Shown here: in pieces, positions 1-7,080 of the stretch | Layout of the letters: each line of letters starts with the position of its first letter | How positions within the stretch are numbered: position 1 is the stretch's first letter | Assembly: GCA_934307065.1 (NCBI GenBank) | Contig: CAKRCD010000030.1 | Location: 1-20,643 of the forward strand | Direction of reading: 5' to 3' | Source of the DNA: an uncultured Bariatricus sp. | Lineage (GTDB): Bacteria > Bacillota > Clostridia > Lachnospirales > Lachnospiraceae | Length of the DNA: 20,643 bases | The notes under the pieces: generated by a model | What the model saw: only the letters and a program-made list of their open reading frames with translations | The model's database searches: none | Told to the model about the DNA's origin: nothing | Made by a program: the position numbers and the translations under genes

Positions 1-150
1 GCTGAATTTGTCATGCGTATCAGTGCTGCACTGATCCTTCCCCATTTTATCGGACAGGACGGTATTTTCTTTGCAGAGATTGCAGCATGGAGCGGAGCTA
101 CTGTGATCTTATGCATCAGCTATTATGTAAGGATGCATAAATATCATTAA
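1..150 (+). CDS. MATE-family efflux transporter, C-terminal end only (5' truncated by window)
   Basis: Frame 1 is open from the first base to a TAA at 148-150, giving 49 residues. The fragment has one hydrophobic stretch containing PHFIG, a short polar turn (GQDG), a second hydrophobic stretch, and a basic tail ending RMHKYH. A final transmembrane hairpin with a short positively charged cytosolic tail is typical of multidrug and toxin extrusion (MATE) exporters. The motif AEFVMRISAAL resembles the conserved start of a late MATE helix. The body of the gene lies upstream of the window, so substrate and orientation relative to other genes cannot be judged. The family call rests on a short segment, so confidence is moderate; another polytopic exporter is possible. 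A hairpin just downstream probably ends this transcript. Confidence 0.55.
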   Translation, partial: AEFVMRISAALILPHFIGQDGIFFAEIAAWSGATVILCISYYVRMHKYH

Positions 151-205
151 AACAAAACAGGGAGCTGTCGGTAAATAACGTTTTTTAGAGCTGACAGCAC
201 CAAAC

Positions 206-266
206 AAAAATATCCTGACAGTTACAGAGCTTTCTGGCTCTGCAACTTGTTCAGGATATTTTTATT
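206..266. terminator. Hairpin terminator after the MATE gene
   Basis: A perfect 13-bp inverted repeat (206-218 with 251-263) has A-rich left and T-rich right ends, so it can act in both directions. A second nested stem (225-230 CAGAGC with 237-242 GCTCTG) sits inside the loop. The run of T after the right arm fits intrinsic termination of plus-strand transcription. Confidence 0.75.
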
Positions 267-294
267 TTGATAAATACTTTCTGTTTTTGGCCGC

Positions 295-318
295 AAAAAA
301 TCCTTGTTTGGATTTTTT
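295..318. terminator. Short A/T-tailed hairpin
   Basis: Inverted repeat AAAAAATCC (295-303) and GGATTTTTT (310-318) with a 6-base loop. The T-run on either strand makes it a weak bidirectional terminator candidate between the converging MATE gene and the small-protein gene. Confidence 0.4.
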
Positions 319-378
319 CAGCCGCATTTTTTTCTAGGCAGTTTTTACTTCAAATTTTCTCAGTTTTTATCTGAAATT

Positions 379-417
379 CAGAGAGGGTATGACTCGTTGT
401 GAGCCATACCCTCTCTG
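379..417. terminator. Strong hairpin downstream of the minus-strand small-protein gene
   Basis: A perfect 13-bp inverted repeat (379-391 CAGAGAGGGTATG with 405-417) is extended by about three more pairs inside the loop. It lies 65 bases beyond the stop codon of the minus-strand gene ending at 482. There is no clean U-tract next to it, so it may be a transcript-stabilising or terminator hairpin. Confidence 0.5.
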
Positions 418-481
418 CTTTGGAACTATCTATTTCCCGACAGCCCCTTTCAAATGATAAAGTTATATGGTGGTTATAAAC

Positions 482-901
482 TTACATCTCAAATTCTTCT
501 GCGTCATCAATATCAGCATCGCATTCGTCAACCAGATAGTCAACAACTGCCTGTGCATCATCCATATGGTCAGCATCGCCCATTACAGCAATTTCGTTTG
601 CCTTGATGTTGATCATTTTCGCTTTCTTGGTTACATAGTCAAATGTCTTTGCAACTTCTTCTGTATCGGTAGCTGCCGGGCAGATGAGCACGGTTTTGTT
701 CTCTTCTGCGTAAGCTTTTAATGCTTCTATCTGATCACAGCCTTCTGTAATTTTTCCACCGGTAATGTAAATGATGGCTGCACGTGGATTGATTTTTACG
801 GTTGCCATTGTAGGTGGAGAAGGAATAAATACTTCCTTTGTATCGCTTGGTGGATCAATAATGATACCGAGTTCTTCGTATCCATATACTTCTACTGCCA
901 T
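482..901 (-). CDS. Small acidic pseudo-alpha/beta-hydrolase (N-terminal half, no catalytic Ser), copy 1
   Basis: A 139-residue protein of no named family I recognise. The start at 901 is chosen because the minus strand has GAGGAA just upstream and because the paralogue at 8260 starts at the same place; an in-frame ATG at 949 has no such site. It aligns with the first part of the neighbouring hydrolases: a beta strand ending IYITGGK (44-50, at the oxyanion-loop position), then CP at 74-75, a helix, and NIKANEIAVMGDADHM (98-113), corresponding to NISANKIIIHGNSSGGHL of the hydrolase. On an ungapped alignment the nucleophile Ser falls on Gly108. The chain ends soon after in a very acidic tail (DADIDDAEEFEM), with no acid or His of a triad. 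No signal peptide or membrane segment is seen, so it is presumably cytosolic. It lies 76 bases downstream of the hydrolase gene and is probably cotranscribed. Inference: a regulatory or structural partner of that hydrolase. Confidence 0.7.
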   Translation of the reverse strand: MAVEVYGYEELGIIIDPPSDTKEVFIPSPPTMATVKINPRAAIIYITGGKITEGCDQIEALKAYAEENKTVLICPAATDTEEVAKTFDYVTKKAKMINIKANEIAVMGDADHMDDAQAVVDYLVDECDADIDDAEEFEM

Positions 902-977
902 AATCGTTTCCTCATTTCTATAATTTATGTTGTCAGGGTCAAAAGACAACGGTTTATCTTATGACCCCGGCAAGATT

Positions 978-2066
978 TTATGAATTAAAGTCTTCTACTG
1001 TCCAAGGACGACGAAGGTCATATTCGAACATATCTTTAAATTCTTTTGCACAAACGGAATTGAATAACTGAGCATATTCTGCAGTTGGGTCATCCTTATC
1101 CAGAACGTTTGCTGCTGTAGTAAGTGAGCAGTGCTGGCTGCCGCCCCATGAGTGGAGTTCTACATAAACACCTGCAGCAGCAAGTTTGCTTGCATAATCA
1201 TAAGCTGCATCCATACCATTGTCATTTCCCATGGTGTGGATAAATGTAGGTGGAAGACCTACACATTCTTCAACGGTAGCACGTCCCGGGAATGCTTCAG
1301 CTGGTACATCAACCATATTGTTCAGTTTTCCAAGGTACTGACGGGCAGACTGTGCTGCATCAGAAGCACCCCAGAAAGCAGAGTTGATAGCTGATGAACG
1401 ATACTGTGGCAATGGACGGTCATCAATAATAGGTACCCATACCAGACATCCACGTGGTGTGATTCCACGTTTTTTCAATCTGTGGCAGAGGGCAAGAGAA
1501 AGATGTCCACCAGAGCTGTTACCGTGAATAATAATCTTATTTGCACTGATGTTTAATTCTTTTGCGTGTTCAGCAAGATAGTTGTAAACAGCTTCACAGT
1601 CATTCACTGGTTCAGGATATTTTGCGCCCTGAGTAAGTACACGGTAGTTAAATGTAGCAACTGGAACTCCGTATTTATCTGCCCAGTCTTCGATAGCTGC
1701 TGTAAAACGGAAGCATGTAGTAAGACCGCCACCAGGAATAATCATGATACAAGGACTGTTTCTCTTATAACGCCATTTTCCTTCTCTTGGATTAGCAACC
1801 AATAATTTTACCGGAGGTGCATCGGGTTCGTCCACGCAGCCCGGAGCCTCATATTCTGTTACACGCGACCAGTCATAATCTGGAAGGAATTCTTTAAATC
1901 CATCTTCTGCATGTGCTGCGAATTCCTGTCTTTCTTCGAAAGAAAGGTCATCATTTAAAAGCACTTCTGCATAACCTACTGACTGACCCATCAGGGAATA
2001 AGCTACTTCCAGCTCCGGGTGTCCCCATTTTGCATCGTCACGAATTCTAAATTTTTCAAGTCCCAT
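978..2066 (-). CDS. Alpha/beta hydrolase (HSL/esterase-like), copy 1
   Basis: A 362-residue serine hydrolase of the alpha/beta-fold-3 (hormone-sensitive-lipase-like) type. The likely triad is Ser184 in GNSSGG (182-187), Asp281 in GNDNG, and His311 in WGGSQH. The strand before the oxyanion loop reads MIIPGGGLTT (108-117), so the first His of the usual HGGG motif is Pro. An N-terminal cap-like region of about 100 residues precedes the fold, including KWGHPE. There is no signal peptide, so it is probably cytosolic. The start has a strong minus-strand AAGGAGG 10 bases upstream. The C-terminal motif YDLRRPW.VE is shared with the hydrolase at 7081, showing paralogy. It leads a two-gene unit with the small protein at 482. 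The reaction is probably ester, lactone or amide hydrolysis; the substrate is not determinable. An inverted repeat at 2149-2176 may regulate it. Confidence 0.82.
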   Translation of the reverse strand: MGLEKFRIRDDAKWGHPELEVAYSLMGQSVGYAEVLLNDDLSFEERQEFAAHAEDGFKEFLPDYDWSRVTEYEAPGCVDEPDAPPVKLLVANPREGKWRYKRNSPCIMIIPGGGLTTCFRFTAAIEDWADKYGVPVATFNYRVLTQGAKYPEPVNDCEAVYNYLAEHAKELNISANKIIIHGNSSGGHLSLALCHRLKKRGITPRGCLVWVPIIDDRPLPQYRSSAINSAFWGASDAAQSARQYLGKLNNMVDVPAEAFPGRATVEECVGLPPTFIHTMGNDNGMDAAYDYASKLAAAGVYVELHSWGGSQHCSLTTAANVLDKDDPTAEYAQLFNSVCAKEFKDMFEYDLRRPWTVEDFNS

Positions 2067-2148
2067 AAGTCATTTCCTCCTTAAATATATTTATTTATCT
2101 TCAGTTTTATTTCATGTCTATATCATAGCGCGTCTAAATATGCTTGTG

Positions 2149-2176
2149 TTTGTGCAAGAACGTGTTTTTGCACAAA
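2149..2176. promoter_or_regulatory. Inverted repeat, candidate operator upstream of hydrolase copy 1
   Basis: Perfect 9-bp arms TTTGTGCAA (2149-2157) and TTGCACAAA (2168-2176) are separated by 10 bases, about 83 bases upstream of the hydrolase start on the minus strand. The geometry, with half-site centres about 19-20 bp apart, suits a dimeric regulator bound to one DNA face. A related 10-bp palindrome, TTTGTACAAA, occurs at 6936-6945 in the other regulated intergenic region. The regulator is unknown; the PucR protein is a candidate. Confidence 0.35.
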
Positions 2177-2245
2177 AATCAAACGACGACAAAAAGAGTG
2201 CGAAAATAATAAGAAAAATAAATATAAAGTCAGAAAATAAAGAAA

Positions 2246-2282
2246 ATTGTAAAAACAGGAGCACCTGATTTGGTGCTCCTGT
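2246..2282 (-). terminator. Intrinsic terminator of the GrdB-like gene
   Basis: An 11-bp perfect stem, ACAGGAGCACC (2255-2265) with GGTGCTCCTGT (2272-2282), and a 6-base loop. On the minus strand it is followed by a U-rich tract (TTTTACAATTTT). It begins 18 bases after the stop codon of the gene at 2301-3176, so it separates that gene from the hydrolase unit. Confidence 0.85.
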
Positions 2283-2300
2283 CAGTTGCAGTCTGAGTAT

Positions 2301-3176
2301 TTAATTATCAAATAAATGTAAAGCTGTTTCCACTAATTCTTTCCTGTAAGCAAATTCCATTTCTTTGGAAAGCATGGGATTGCCACAGGGATAGCAGATA
2401 TTCTGCCCTTTGATGGTCCGTGTGATTCCGTAACTTTGTGCAATCTGCGTCAGATTGGTAATCTGTACCACGGGAATTCCGTTTTTCTCAATTTCCGCTC
2501 CGATAATACTGCCGCTGCGGGTACTTGTGCCGCAGGCGGAGACTATCAGTACTGCATCAATAGGATGCGAGGTGACATAAGCAGCGATACGTTTCGCCAG
2601 TTTCTGGCATTCTTTTTGCGGCATCATAACTCCGGTGGTCGATAAAAAATAAGGATAAATTTCTTTAATTACACCTTCTGATTCTAAGGTGCGCAGAGCA
2701 TCTAAAGGAAGCAGGCGGTTGGGGTCTTCTTCCACATAAGAATTATCATATCCCTGATGGCTCACTTCGAAATCATCAGGGGACAGAGAATCTTTCTTTT
2801 CTATCGAATATATTCCAAAGCTTCTGGCGGAGGTAGATGGAATCCGGTCCGGATTAAGGAAAGGAACCAGACCGCCATCTGTGACTACCAGCAATGTGGT
2901 ATCTGATAAAGGATGTCTGAGGTAAGGGATAACCTGCTCTTTCGGCGCAGACATCATAACCTCGGACTGAAATCTCTGATGGTAGTATTTTGCCAGCAGC
3001 ATATCCAGACATCGGACAGGTGCCGGTGTCTGATAATTGATAAACGGTATAAGCTTGTTCTTGTTTACTGTTTCTGCAGACGGAACTTCCGAAGCAGAGT
3101 AAATTACTTTTACAGATTCTGACATTATATCCTGCACCTTTTGCTTTCTATTAAAGTTTTCGTAGTTTTCTTTCAT
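2301..3176 (-). CDS. GrdB-like glycine/sarcosine/betaine reductase component B homologue, Cys form
   Basis: A 291-residue protein resembling the C-terminal two thirds of the selenoprotein B subunit of glycine, sarcosine and betaine reductases. Recognisable family segments are VTDGGLVPFLNPDRIPS (98-114), the SIE.KDSLS segment, HQGYDN and EEDPNRLLPLDALR, STTG (179-182), and the active-site region SACGTSTRSG (213-222) followed by IEKNGIPVV. In the family this last motif is STUGTCTRCG; here selenocysteine is Cys215 (TGC codon at 2534-2532) and the two flanking cysteines are Ser218 and Ser221. GrdB is usually about 430 residues, so the N-terminus is shorter. An alternative start is Met18 at 3125. 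No grdA, grdC, grdD, grdE or thioredoxin gene lies nearby, so a complete reductase is not encoded here. It may use a different electron donor or a non-reductive chemistry. It is divergently arranged with the permease gene. Confidence 0.75.
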   Translation of the reverse strand: MKENYENFNRKQKVQDIMSESVKVIYSASEVPSAETVNKNKLIPFINYQTPAPVRCLDMLLAKYYHQRFQSEVMMSAPKEQVIPYLRHPLSDTTLLVVTDGGLVPFLNPDRIPSTSARSFGIYSIEKKDSLSPDDFEVSHQGYDNSYVEEDPNRLLPLDALRTLESEGVIKEIYPYFLSTTGVMMPQKECQKLAKRIAAYVTSHPIDAVLIVSACGTSTRSGSIIGAEIEKNGIPVVQITNLTQIAQSYGITRTIKGQNICYPCGNPMLSKEMEFAYRKELVETALHLFDN

Positions 3177-3458
3177 ACTTCAAATTCATTATAAAATCCC
3201 GGAAACGAAAGTTCATTTTACAATATTGTAATTTGCAAAAAAAGAAGATGAAAATGCGAAAAAGTGTTACAACTTTGGTGATTTGTTTATATTTTAAACA
3301 CAGAGGATTTTCGTAAATAGAAAAATACCAACGGGTCTGCTAAAGTGAGAGTATAAAGTTATCGAAACGTATGTCTAAGCCTTTTTACTAATTAATTTTT
3401 AAGCCGAGTTACTATTACTAATTGAATCTAATATCTATTGAAAAGGAGTGTGACTGCC
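3177..3458. promoter_or_regulatory. Divergent intergenic region with two palindromes
   Basis: This 282-bp AT-rich gap between the divergent GrdB-like and permease genes should hold both promoters. Two inverted repeats are visible: TTACAATATTGTAA (3218-3231, perfect) and TGTTTA (3284-3289) with TAAACA (3295-3300). A TATAAA at about 3351 could be a -10 box for the permease, but no convincing -35 is seen. The elements are operator candidates only. Confidence 0.4.
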
Positions 3459-5189
3459 ATGTATGCGATTATAGCAGCAGTACCGATTTTATTGACGATT
3501 ATCTTAATGGCAGGATTTAACTGGCCTGCTAAGAAAGCACTTCCGACCGCGTGGGCAGTAGCCGGACTTATTGCAGCGACTGTATGGAAAATGGGACTGC
3601 TTGAAATTGCAGCCCAGACACTGGCTGGTTTCTTAAGTGCCCTTGAAACCCTAAGTATCATTTTTGGAGCAATCTTGCTGATGAATGTACTTCAGCAGTC
3701 AGGGGCAATGGCTTCCATTAACAAAATTTTTTCAGGCATCACAAAGGATGCCCGTGTACAAGCGATTATTGTAGGCTATGTATTTGCCGGATTTATAGAA
3801 GGTGCTGCCGGCTTTGGATCCCCGGCCGCCCTCGCAGCTCCTATCCTTATCGGGCTGGGATTTCCACCGCTGGCAGCAGCAGCCGTATGTCTGATTTATA
3901 ATTCGACTCCGGTTGTACCCGGACCGGTTGGGATTCCGACAATTACGGCAGCAAGTACGGTTTCTTCAGCCGTAGAATCACTTGGTGGAAGTCCGGACAA
4001 ATTCCTTACCATGCTGACTAGATGGTCTTGCATTCCGCATCTCGTTGGCGGATTTGCAATTATATTTATCGGAGTAGCGGTGTTATGTAAAGTATTTGGA
4101 AAGAATAAATCATTTAAAGATGCACTTCCAATGATTCCGTTCTGCCTGGCAACAGGAACCTGCATCGGTGTACTTTATCTGATTATGTCTTGGTTTGTAG
4201 GACCGGAATTGACATCTATGGTAGCTTTCCTTGGAGCACTTCCAATTCTCATTTTCTTTGCAAAGAAAGGAATTCTGGTGCCGAAGGAAGTCTGGACATT
4301 TGATGGAATGGAAGAATGGGGCGACAAGTCATGGATGTCAAACCAGAAAACAGAAGAACTGAAAGACAAAGGTATGAGTGCAGTCCTCGCATGGCTTCCA
4401 TATGTTATTATCGGAATCTTGCTTGTATTTTCACGAGTAGAATTCTTTGGAATCAGGAAAATATTTAACTGTGAAACAAGTGATATGTTTATGATTAAAA
4501 TCCACAATATTTTAGGATTTGAAAATATCAACTGGAATTTTAAGTTTATGTGGAATCCGGGAATTTTCCCATTTATGTTAGTGGCGATTCTGACAATTTT
4601 CATTCATCGGATGAAGAAGGAAGAAGCGGTAACAGCACTCAAGATTTCCTGCAAACAGATTGCGGGTGCGGCAATTGCCCTGCTCTTTGGTGTGGCAATG
4701 GTTAATCTTTACCGGTACACCTGCAATGCACAGATCGGGGCAACCGTAGCAGCGGAAGATTTTGCGGGAGAGTTTACCAATACAAACAGTTCTATGCTTT
4801 ATATCATGGCGGATGCCCTTGCAAATATCTTCAAGAGTGCATACTTTGTAGTAGCCCCTGTTATTGGTGTACTTGGAGCATTTATGTCAGGCTCTTGTAC
4901 AGTTTCCAATACTCTGTTCGCATCATTGCAGTTTGAGACAGCAACGCTGGTTGGCCTTTCTCAGGTATTGGTGGTTGCCCTTCAGAATATGGGCGGTGCT
5001 ATTGGAAATATGGTATGTGTCAACAATATCGTGTCCGTGTGCGCAACAACCGGAACTATGGGAAATGAAGGAAAACTGCTGAGAACCAATGTGGTTCCTG
5101 CGTTAATCTATTGCGGAATCGTTGCGTTGGTTGTCGGAATATTAATTGTAATCGGAGTCAATCCAATGCCGGAGATTATGATTCACTAG
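3459..5189 (+). CDS. LctP-family (lactate permease-like) carboxylate transporter
   Basis: A 576-residue polytopic membrane protein with roughly a dozen or more hydrophobic segments. It matches the L-lactate permease (LctP) family by FIEGAAGFGSPAALAAP (112-128), GLGFPPLAAAAVCLIYNSTP (to 151), and the late segment MSGSCTVSNTLFASLQ followed by LQNMGGAIGNM and ATTGTMGNEG. Family members exchange lactate, glycolate or related small carboxylates with protons. The loop STPVVPGPVGIPT (149-161) differs from the NAP.AFGA.GTP form I associate with true lactate permeases, so the substrate may be different. The start is ATG 3459 because AAAGGAG sits 11 bases upstream; a TTG at 3438 overlaps that site and is rejected. 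Length fits the family. It is divergent from the GrdB-like gene and convergent with the PucR gene, suggesting uptake of the island's substrate. Confidence 0.85.
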   Translation: MYAIIAAVPILLTIILMAGFNWPAKKALPTAWAVAGLIAATVWKMGLLEIAAQTLAGFLSALETLSIIFGAILLMNVLQQSGAMASINKIFSGITKDARVQAIIVGYVFAGFIEGAAGFGSPAALAAPILIGLGFPPLAAAAVCLIYNSTPVVPGPVGIPTITAASTVSSAVESLGGSPDKFLTMLTRWSCIPHLVGGFAIIFIGVAVLCKVFGKNKSFKDALPMIPFCLATGTCIGVLYLIMSWFVGPELTSMVAFLGALPILIFFAKKGILVPKEVWTFDGMEEWGDKSWMSNQKTEELKDKGMSAVLAWLPYVIIGILLVFSRVEFFGIRKIFNCETSDMFMIKIHNILGFENINWNFKFMWNPGIFPFMLVAILTIFIHRMKKEEAVTALKISCKQIAGAAIALLFGVAMVNLYRYTCNAQIGATVAAEDFAGEFTNTNSSMLYIMADALANIFKSAYFVVAPVIGVLGAFMSGSCTVSNTLFASLQFETATLVGLSQVLVVALQNMGGAIGNMVCVNNIVSVCATTGTMGNEGKLLRTNVVPALIYCGIVALVVGILIVIGVNPMPEIMIH

Positions 5190-5254
5190 CAGAACAATTC
5201 CACCCGTTTTGCTAGTTTCCCTCTTTAATCATAATAAAATACAGCCTTATGGCA

Positions 5255-5304
5255 AACGCAGAATACGGAAGGAATTTATAAAAGTTCCTTCCGTATTCTG
5301 CGTT
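5255..5304. terminator. Bidirectional hairpin between convergent permease and PucR genes
   Basis: A perfect 20-bp inverted repeat (5255-5274 with 5285-5304) encloses a 10-base loop, itself partly self-complementary (TTTA..AAAG). It lies in the 154-bp gap between two converging stop codons. No T-tract follows on either side, so it may be a strong stem-type terminator or transcript-protecting hairpin serving both genes. Confidence 0.7.
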
Positions 5305-5343
5305 ATCAGATATCCGGAGAAAAGGTTTCAGCCGGTCTTGCAT

Positions 5344-6897
5344 TTAACTGAAAATATCCGGATACCGGCTTGCCAGAATATTAAATGACAAGGACAGATT
5401 ATTCATCTGGATTGGATTGTCATAATTCAGCCCGAACTGTTCGGCAATCTTTTCCAGACGATAGAACATGGTATTCCGGTGCGTGTGCATAATCCGGGCA
5501 ACGGTGGCAGCATTTTTAAAGTTTTTGATGTAGAGCATGAGGGTGTAGGCATAGCGGGTCTTGTGCATACGATCATGCTGGACAATTTCTTTGGCAACCG
5601 GTGTACAGAAGAAGTCTACGTCCTCATCGGATAAGTATTTATTTGCAAAATGAAATTCGCGATAGGCTTCGTAGTCGAACCAGGTGCCGTTTACATCCAT
5701 AATTGCGCCCAGTGATTTGGCGGCGCAGCACTGCTCATAGGCATTTTTAAGTGTGGAAATCCCATTAAATCTGGCAGAAATACTGCATTTAAAACATTTT
5801 TGTGCTTTGATATAAGGCACGATTTTTTTGTCTAAAAGTTCTTGATAACCCTTTCCTGAAATCAACATCAGAATCTCTGAGCCAAGCAAAATCGTAGTGG
5901 ACATGGAAAGCTGACGCAATTCATGGACACTGTGCAATAACTGGCGGAAACCAATATTTTTATCCGTATAAATAAGCAGCATATAGTTCTCGGAGTCCAA
6001 CATAAGATTCAGTGCCTCCGCACGATTGTACATACGGAAGGTATCGGTCTCTTTCCCGGAAATAATGTCTTCAATCAGGATGTTGATGTTATCCTGCCGG
6101 AAATTGTGATACTGGGAAGCCATATAATATTGAAGGAAAGAAGCCGTGAAAAAGGCAAAAGCCAGATCCGAATTGTGGAGCGGCTTTCCGTTTTCCAGGA
6201 TTTCCAACATATAGGAATTGGTGTTATTGACCTTTAATCCAGAAAGAATACGCTTCGGCAAAGATGGTTTTTCGTAAAACAGCGGATAATCCATACGAGG
6301 AAGAATATCCGGCAAATCTTCTTCCATATACCGTTTTGTTTCTTCCAGAATACCGGAGTTCTGTTTCTTCAAGAGCATATCCCAGACTGGGTCGGAGACA
6401 TCTTCATTGGTACTGTGAGAAATCACATGGAAAGAAGAATCATAGACAGCAACCGGGTGCTCGATGTAATTCGATAACAGATTCAGATAATTGCTTAGTT
6501 TGTTCTGATGTTCAAGTTCTGACAATAACAGTGCTCCAAATTCGTTGAAACTGGCACTTGCACTGAAAAATCCCTGTATATAATTCGACAGTGCAATGGA
6601 ATTTGTGCTTTCCGGTAGAACAATTGCATTGGAATCCGGACCTAAATGACTCTGTATTTCTCGTTCAAATTTTGTTAAAATCACGAAATTTGCCTCATTT
6701 TTCAGTATATACAAATCATTCAAATCAGACAGAGTAATTATGTAAATTATATTTTTGTCAAACAATTCGTTTGAAGTGTCTATGAATTTAAAAGTTTTCA
6801 GACGAATGCGATCGGAAGGGTTATTCTCTATCAGAATAAGAGAAAATCCGGATAAGTGTAATGCAAGCTTCTGAATTGATGTTTTGCCTAAAATCAT
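5344..6897 (-). CDS. PucR/CdaR-family transcriptional regulator
   Basis: A 517-residue regulator. The C-terminal 70 residues (448-517) form the PucR-type helix-turn-helix: YTLMLYIKNFKNAATVARIMHTHRNTMFYRLEKI is diagnostic, including HRNT.FYRL. Upstream lies a GGDEF-like/central region typical of the family, and an N-terminal sensory segment with a PucR-like pattern (ALLLSELEHQNKLSNYLNLLSNYI, then VYDSSFHVISHS). The start at 6897 has GAGGAGGG 6-13 bases upstream; an upstream in-frame ATG at 6936 lacks a site. Family members activate or repress catabolic genes for purines, sugar acids or amino acids in response to a small metabolite. The gene is divergent from hydrolase copy 2 and convergent with the permease, so it is the likely controller of the island. 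The effector is unknown. Confidence 0.85.
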   Translation of the reverse strand: MILGKTSIQKLALHLSGFSLILIENNPSDRIRLKTFKFIDTSNELFDKNIIYIITLSDLNDLYILKNEANFVILTKFEREIQSHLGPDSNAIVLPESTNSIALSNYIQGFFSASASFNEFGALLLSELEHQNKLSNYLNLLSNYIEHPVAVYDSSFHVISHSTNEDVSDPVWDMLLKKQNSGILEETKRYMEEDLPDILPRMDYPLFYEKPSLPKRILSGLKVNNTNSYMLEILENGKPLHNSDLAFAFFTASFLQYYMASQYHNFRQDNINILIEDIISGKETDTFRMYNRAEALNLMLDSENYMLLIYTDKNIGFRQLLHSVHELRQLSMSTTILLGSEILMLISGKGYQELLDKKIVPYIKAQKCFKCSISARFNGISTLKNAYEQCCAAKSLGAIMDVNGTWFDYEAYREFHFANKYLSDEDVDFFCTPVAKEIVQHDRMHKTRYAYTLMLYIKNFKNAATVARIMHTHRNTMFYRLEKIAEQFGLNYDNPIQMNNLSLSFNILASRYPDIFS

Positions 6898-6935
6898 ACA
6901 AGTCCCTCCTCTATATGAATGATTATAGTTGAACA

Positions 6936-6945
6936 TTTGTACAAA
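6936..6945. promoter_or_regulatory. Palindrome TTTGTACAAA upstream of the PucR gene
   Basis: A perfect 10-bp palindrome lies in the divergent region between the PucR gene and hydrolase copy 2. It resembles the half-sites at 2149-2176 upstream of hydrolase copy 1, so both may bind the same regulator. Short AT-rich palindromes can arise by chance. Confidence 0.25.
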
Positions 6946-6994
6946 AGCAACAACTTCTTTTAGATGGAATCACGATGTAAATATAGAAAACCTC

Positions 6995-7046
6995 TGCTAG
7001 AATTGTAATTAGTAAAGGCGAGGCAAGATGTTATAAGAGATAACAT
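6995..7046 (+). promoter_or_regulatory. Extended -10 promoter and downstream inverted repeat for hydrolase copy 2
   Basis: TGCTAGAAT (6995-7003) fits an extended -10 box (TGnTATAAT) with no clear -35, which would suit activator-dependent transcription. About 25 bases downstream is a perfect inverted repeat ATGTTAT-N5-ATAACAT (7028-7046), in the expected 5' leader, ending 34 bases before the start codon. It could be an operator or a leader hairpin. Confidence 0.35.
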
Positions 7047-7080
7047 ACTTACAAAAAATTTACCAAGGAGGTATTTTAGT

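Larger units (their letters stand above)
160..448. repeat. Possible MITE-like element bounded by imperfect inverted repeats
   Basis: The left end (160-176, GGGAGCTGTCGGTAAAT) and the inverted right end (432-448) match at 14 of 17 positions. Read inward, both ends begin GGG(A/G)CTGTCGG.AAAT, which resembles terminal repeats of some insertion sequences. The 289-bp interval holds no gene, only the three hairpins listed separately. No target-site duplication is obvious. The same left GCTGTC could also pair locally with GACAGC at 193-198, so a chance or RNA-structural origin cannot be excluded. Confidence 0.3.

Noticed and set aside
151..481. Riboswitch or RNA gene in the first intergenic gap
   Set aside because: No plus-strand gene follows, and the hairpins fit terminators or MITE structure better.
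2532..2534. Selenocysteine codon in the GrdB-like gene
   Set aside because: The codon is TGC, not TGA, so no recoding is needed.
3438..3458. TTG start for the permease seven codons upstream
   Set aside because: The AAAGGAG ribosome site lies inside this extension, so ATG 3459 is the start.
5255..5304. 20-bp perfect inverted repeat as a mobile element end
   Set aside because: It has a 10-base loop and lies between two converging stop codons, so a bidirectional terminator is the simpler explanation.
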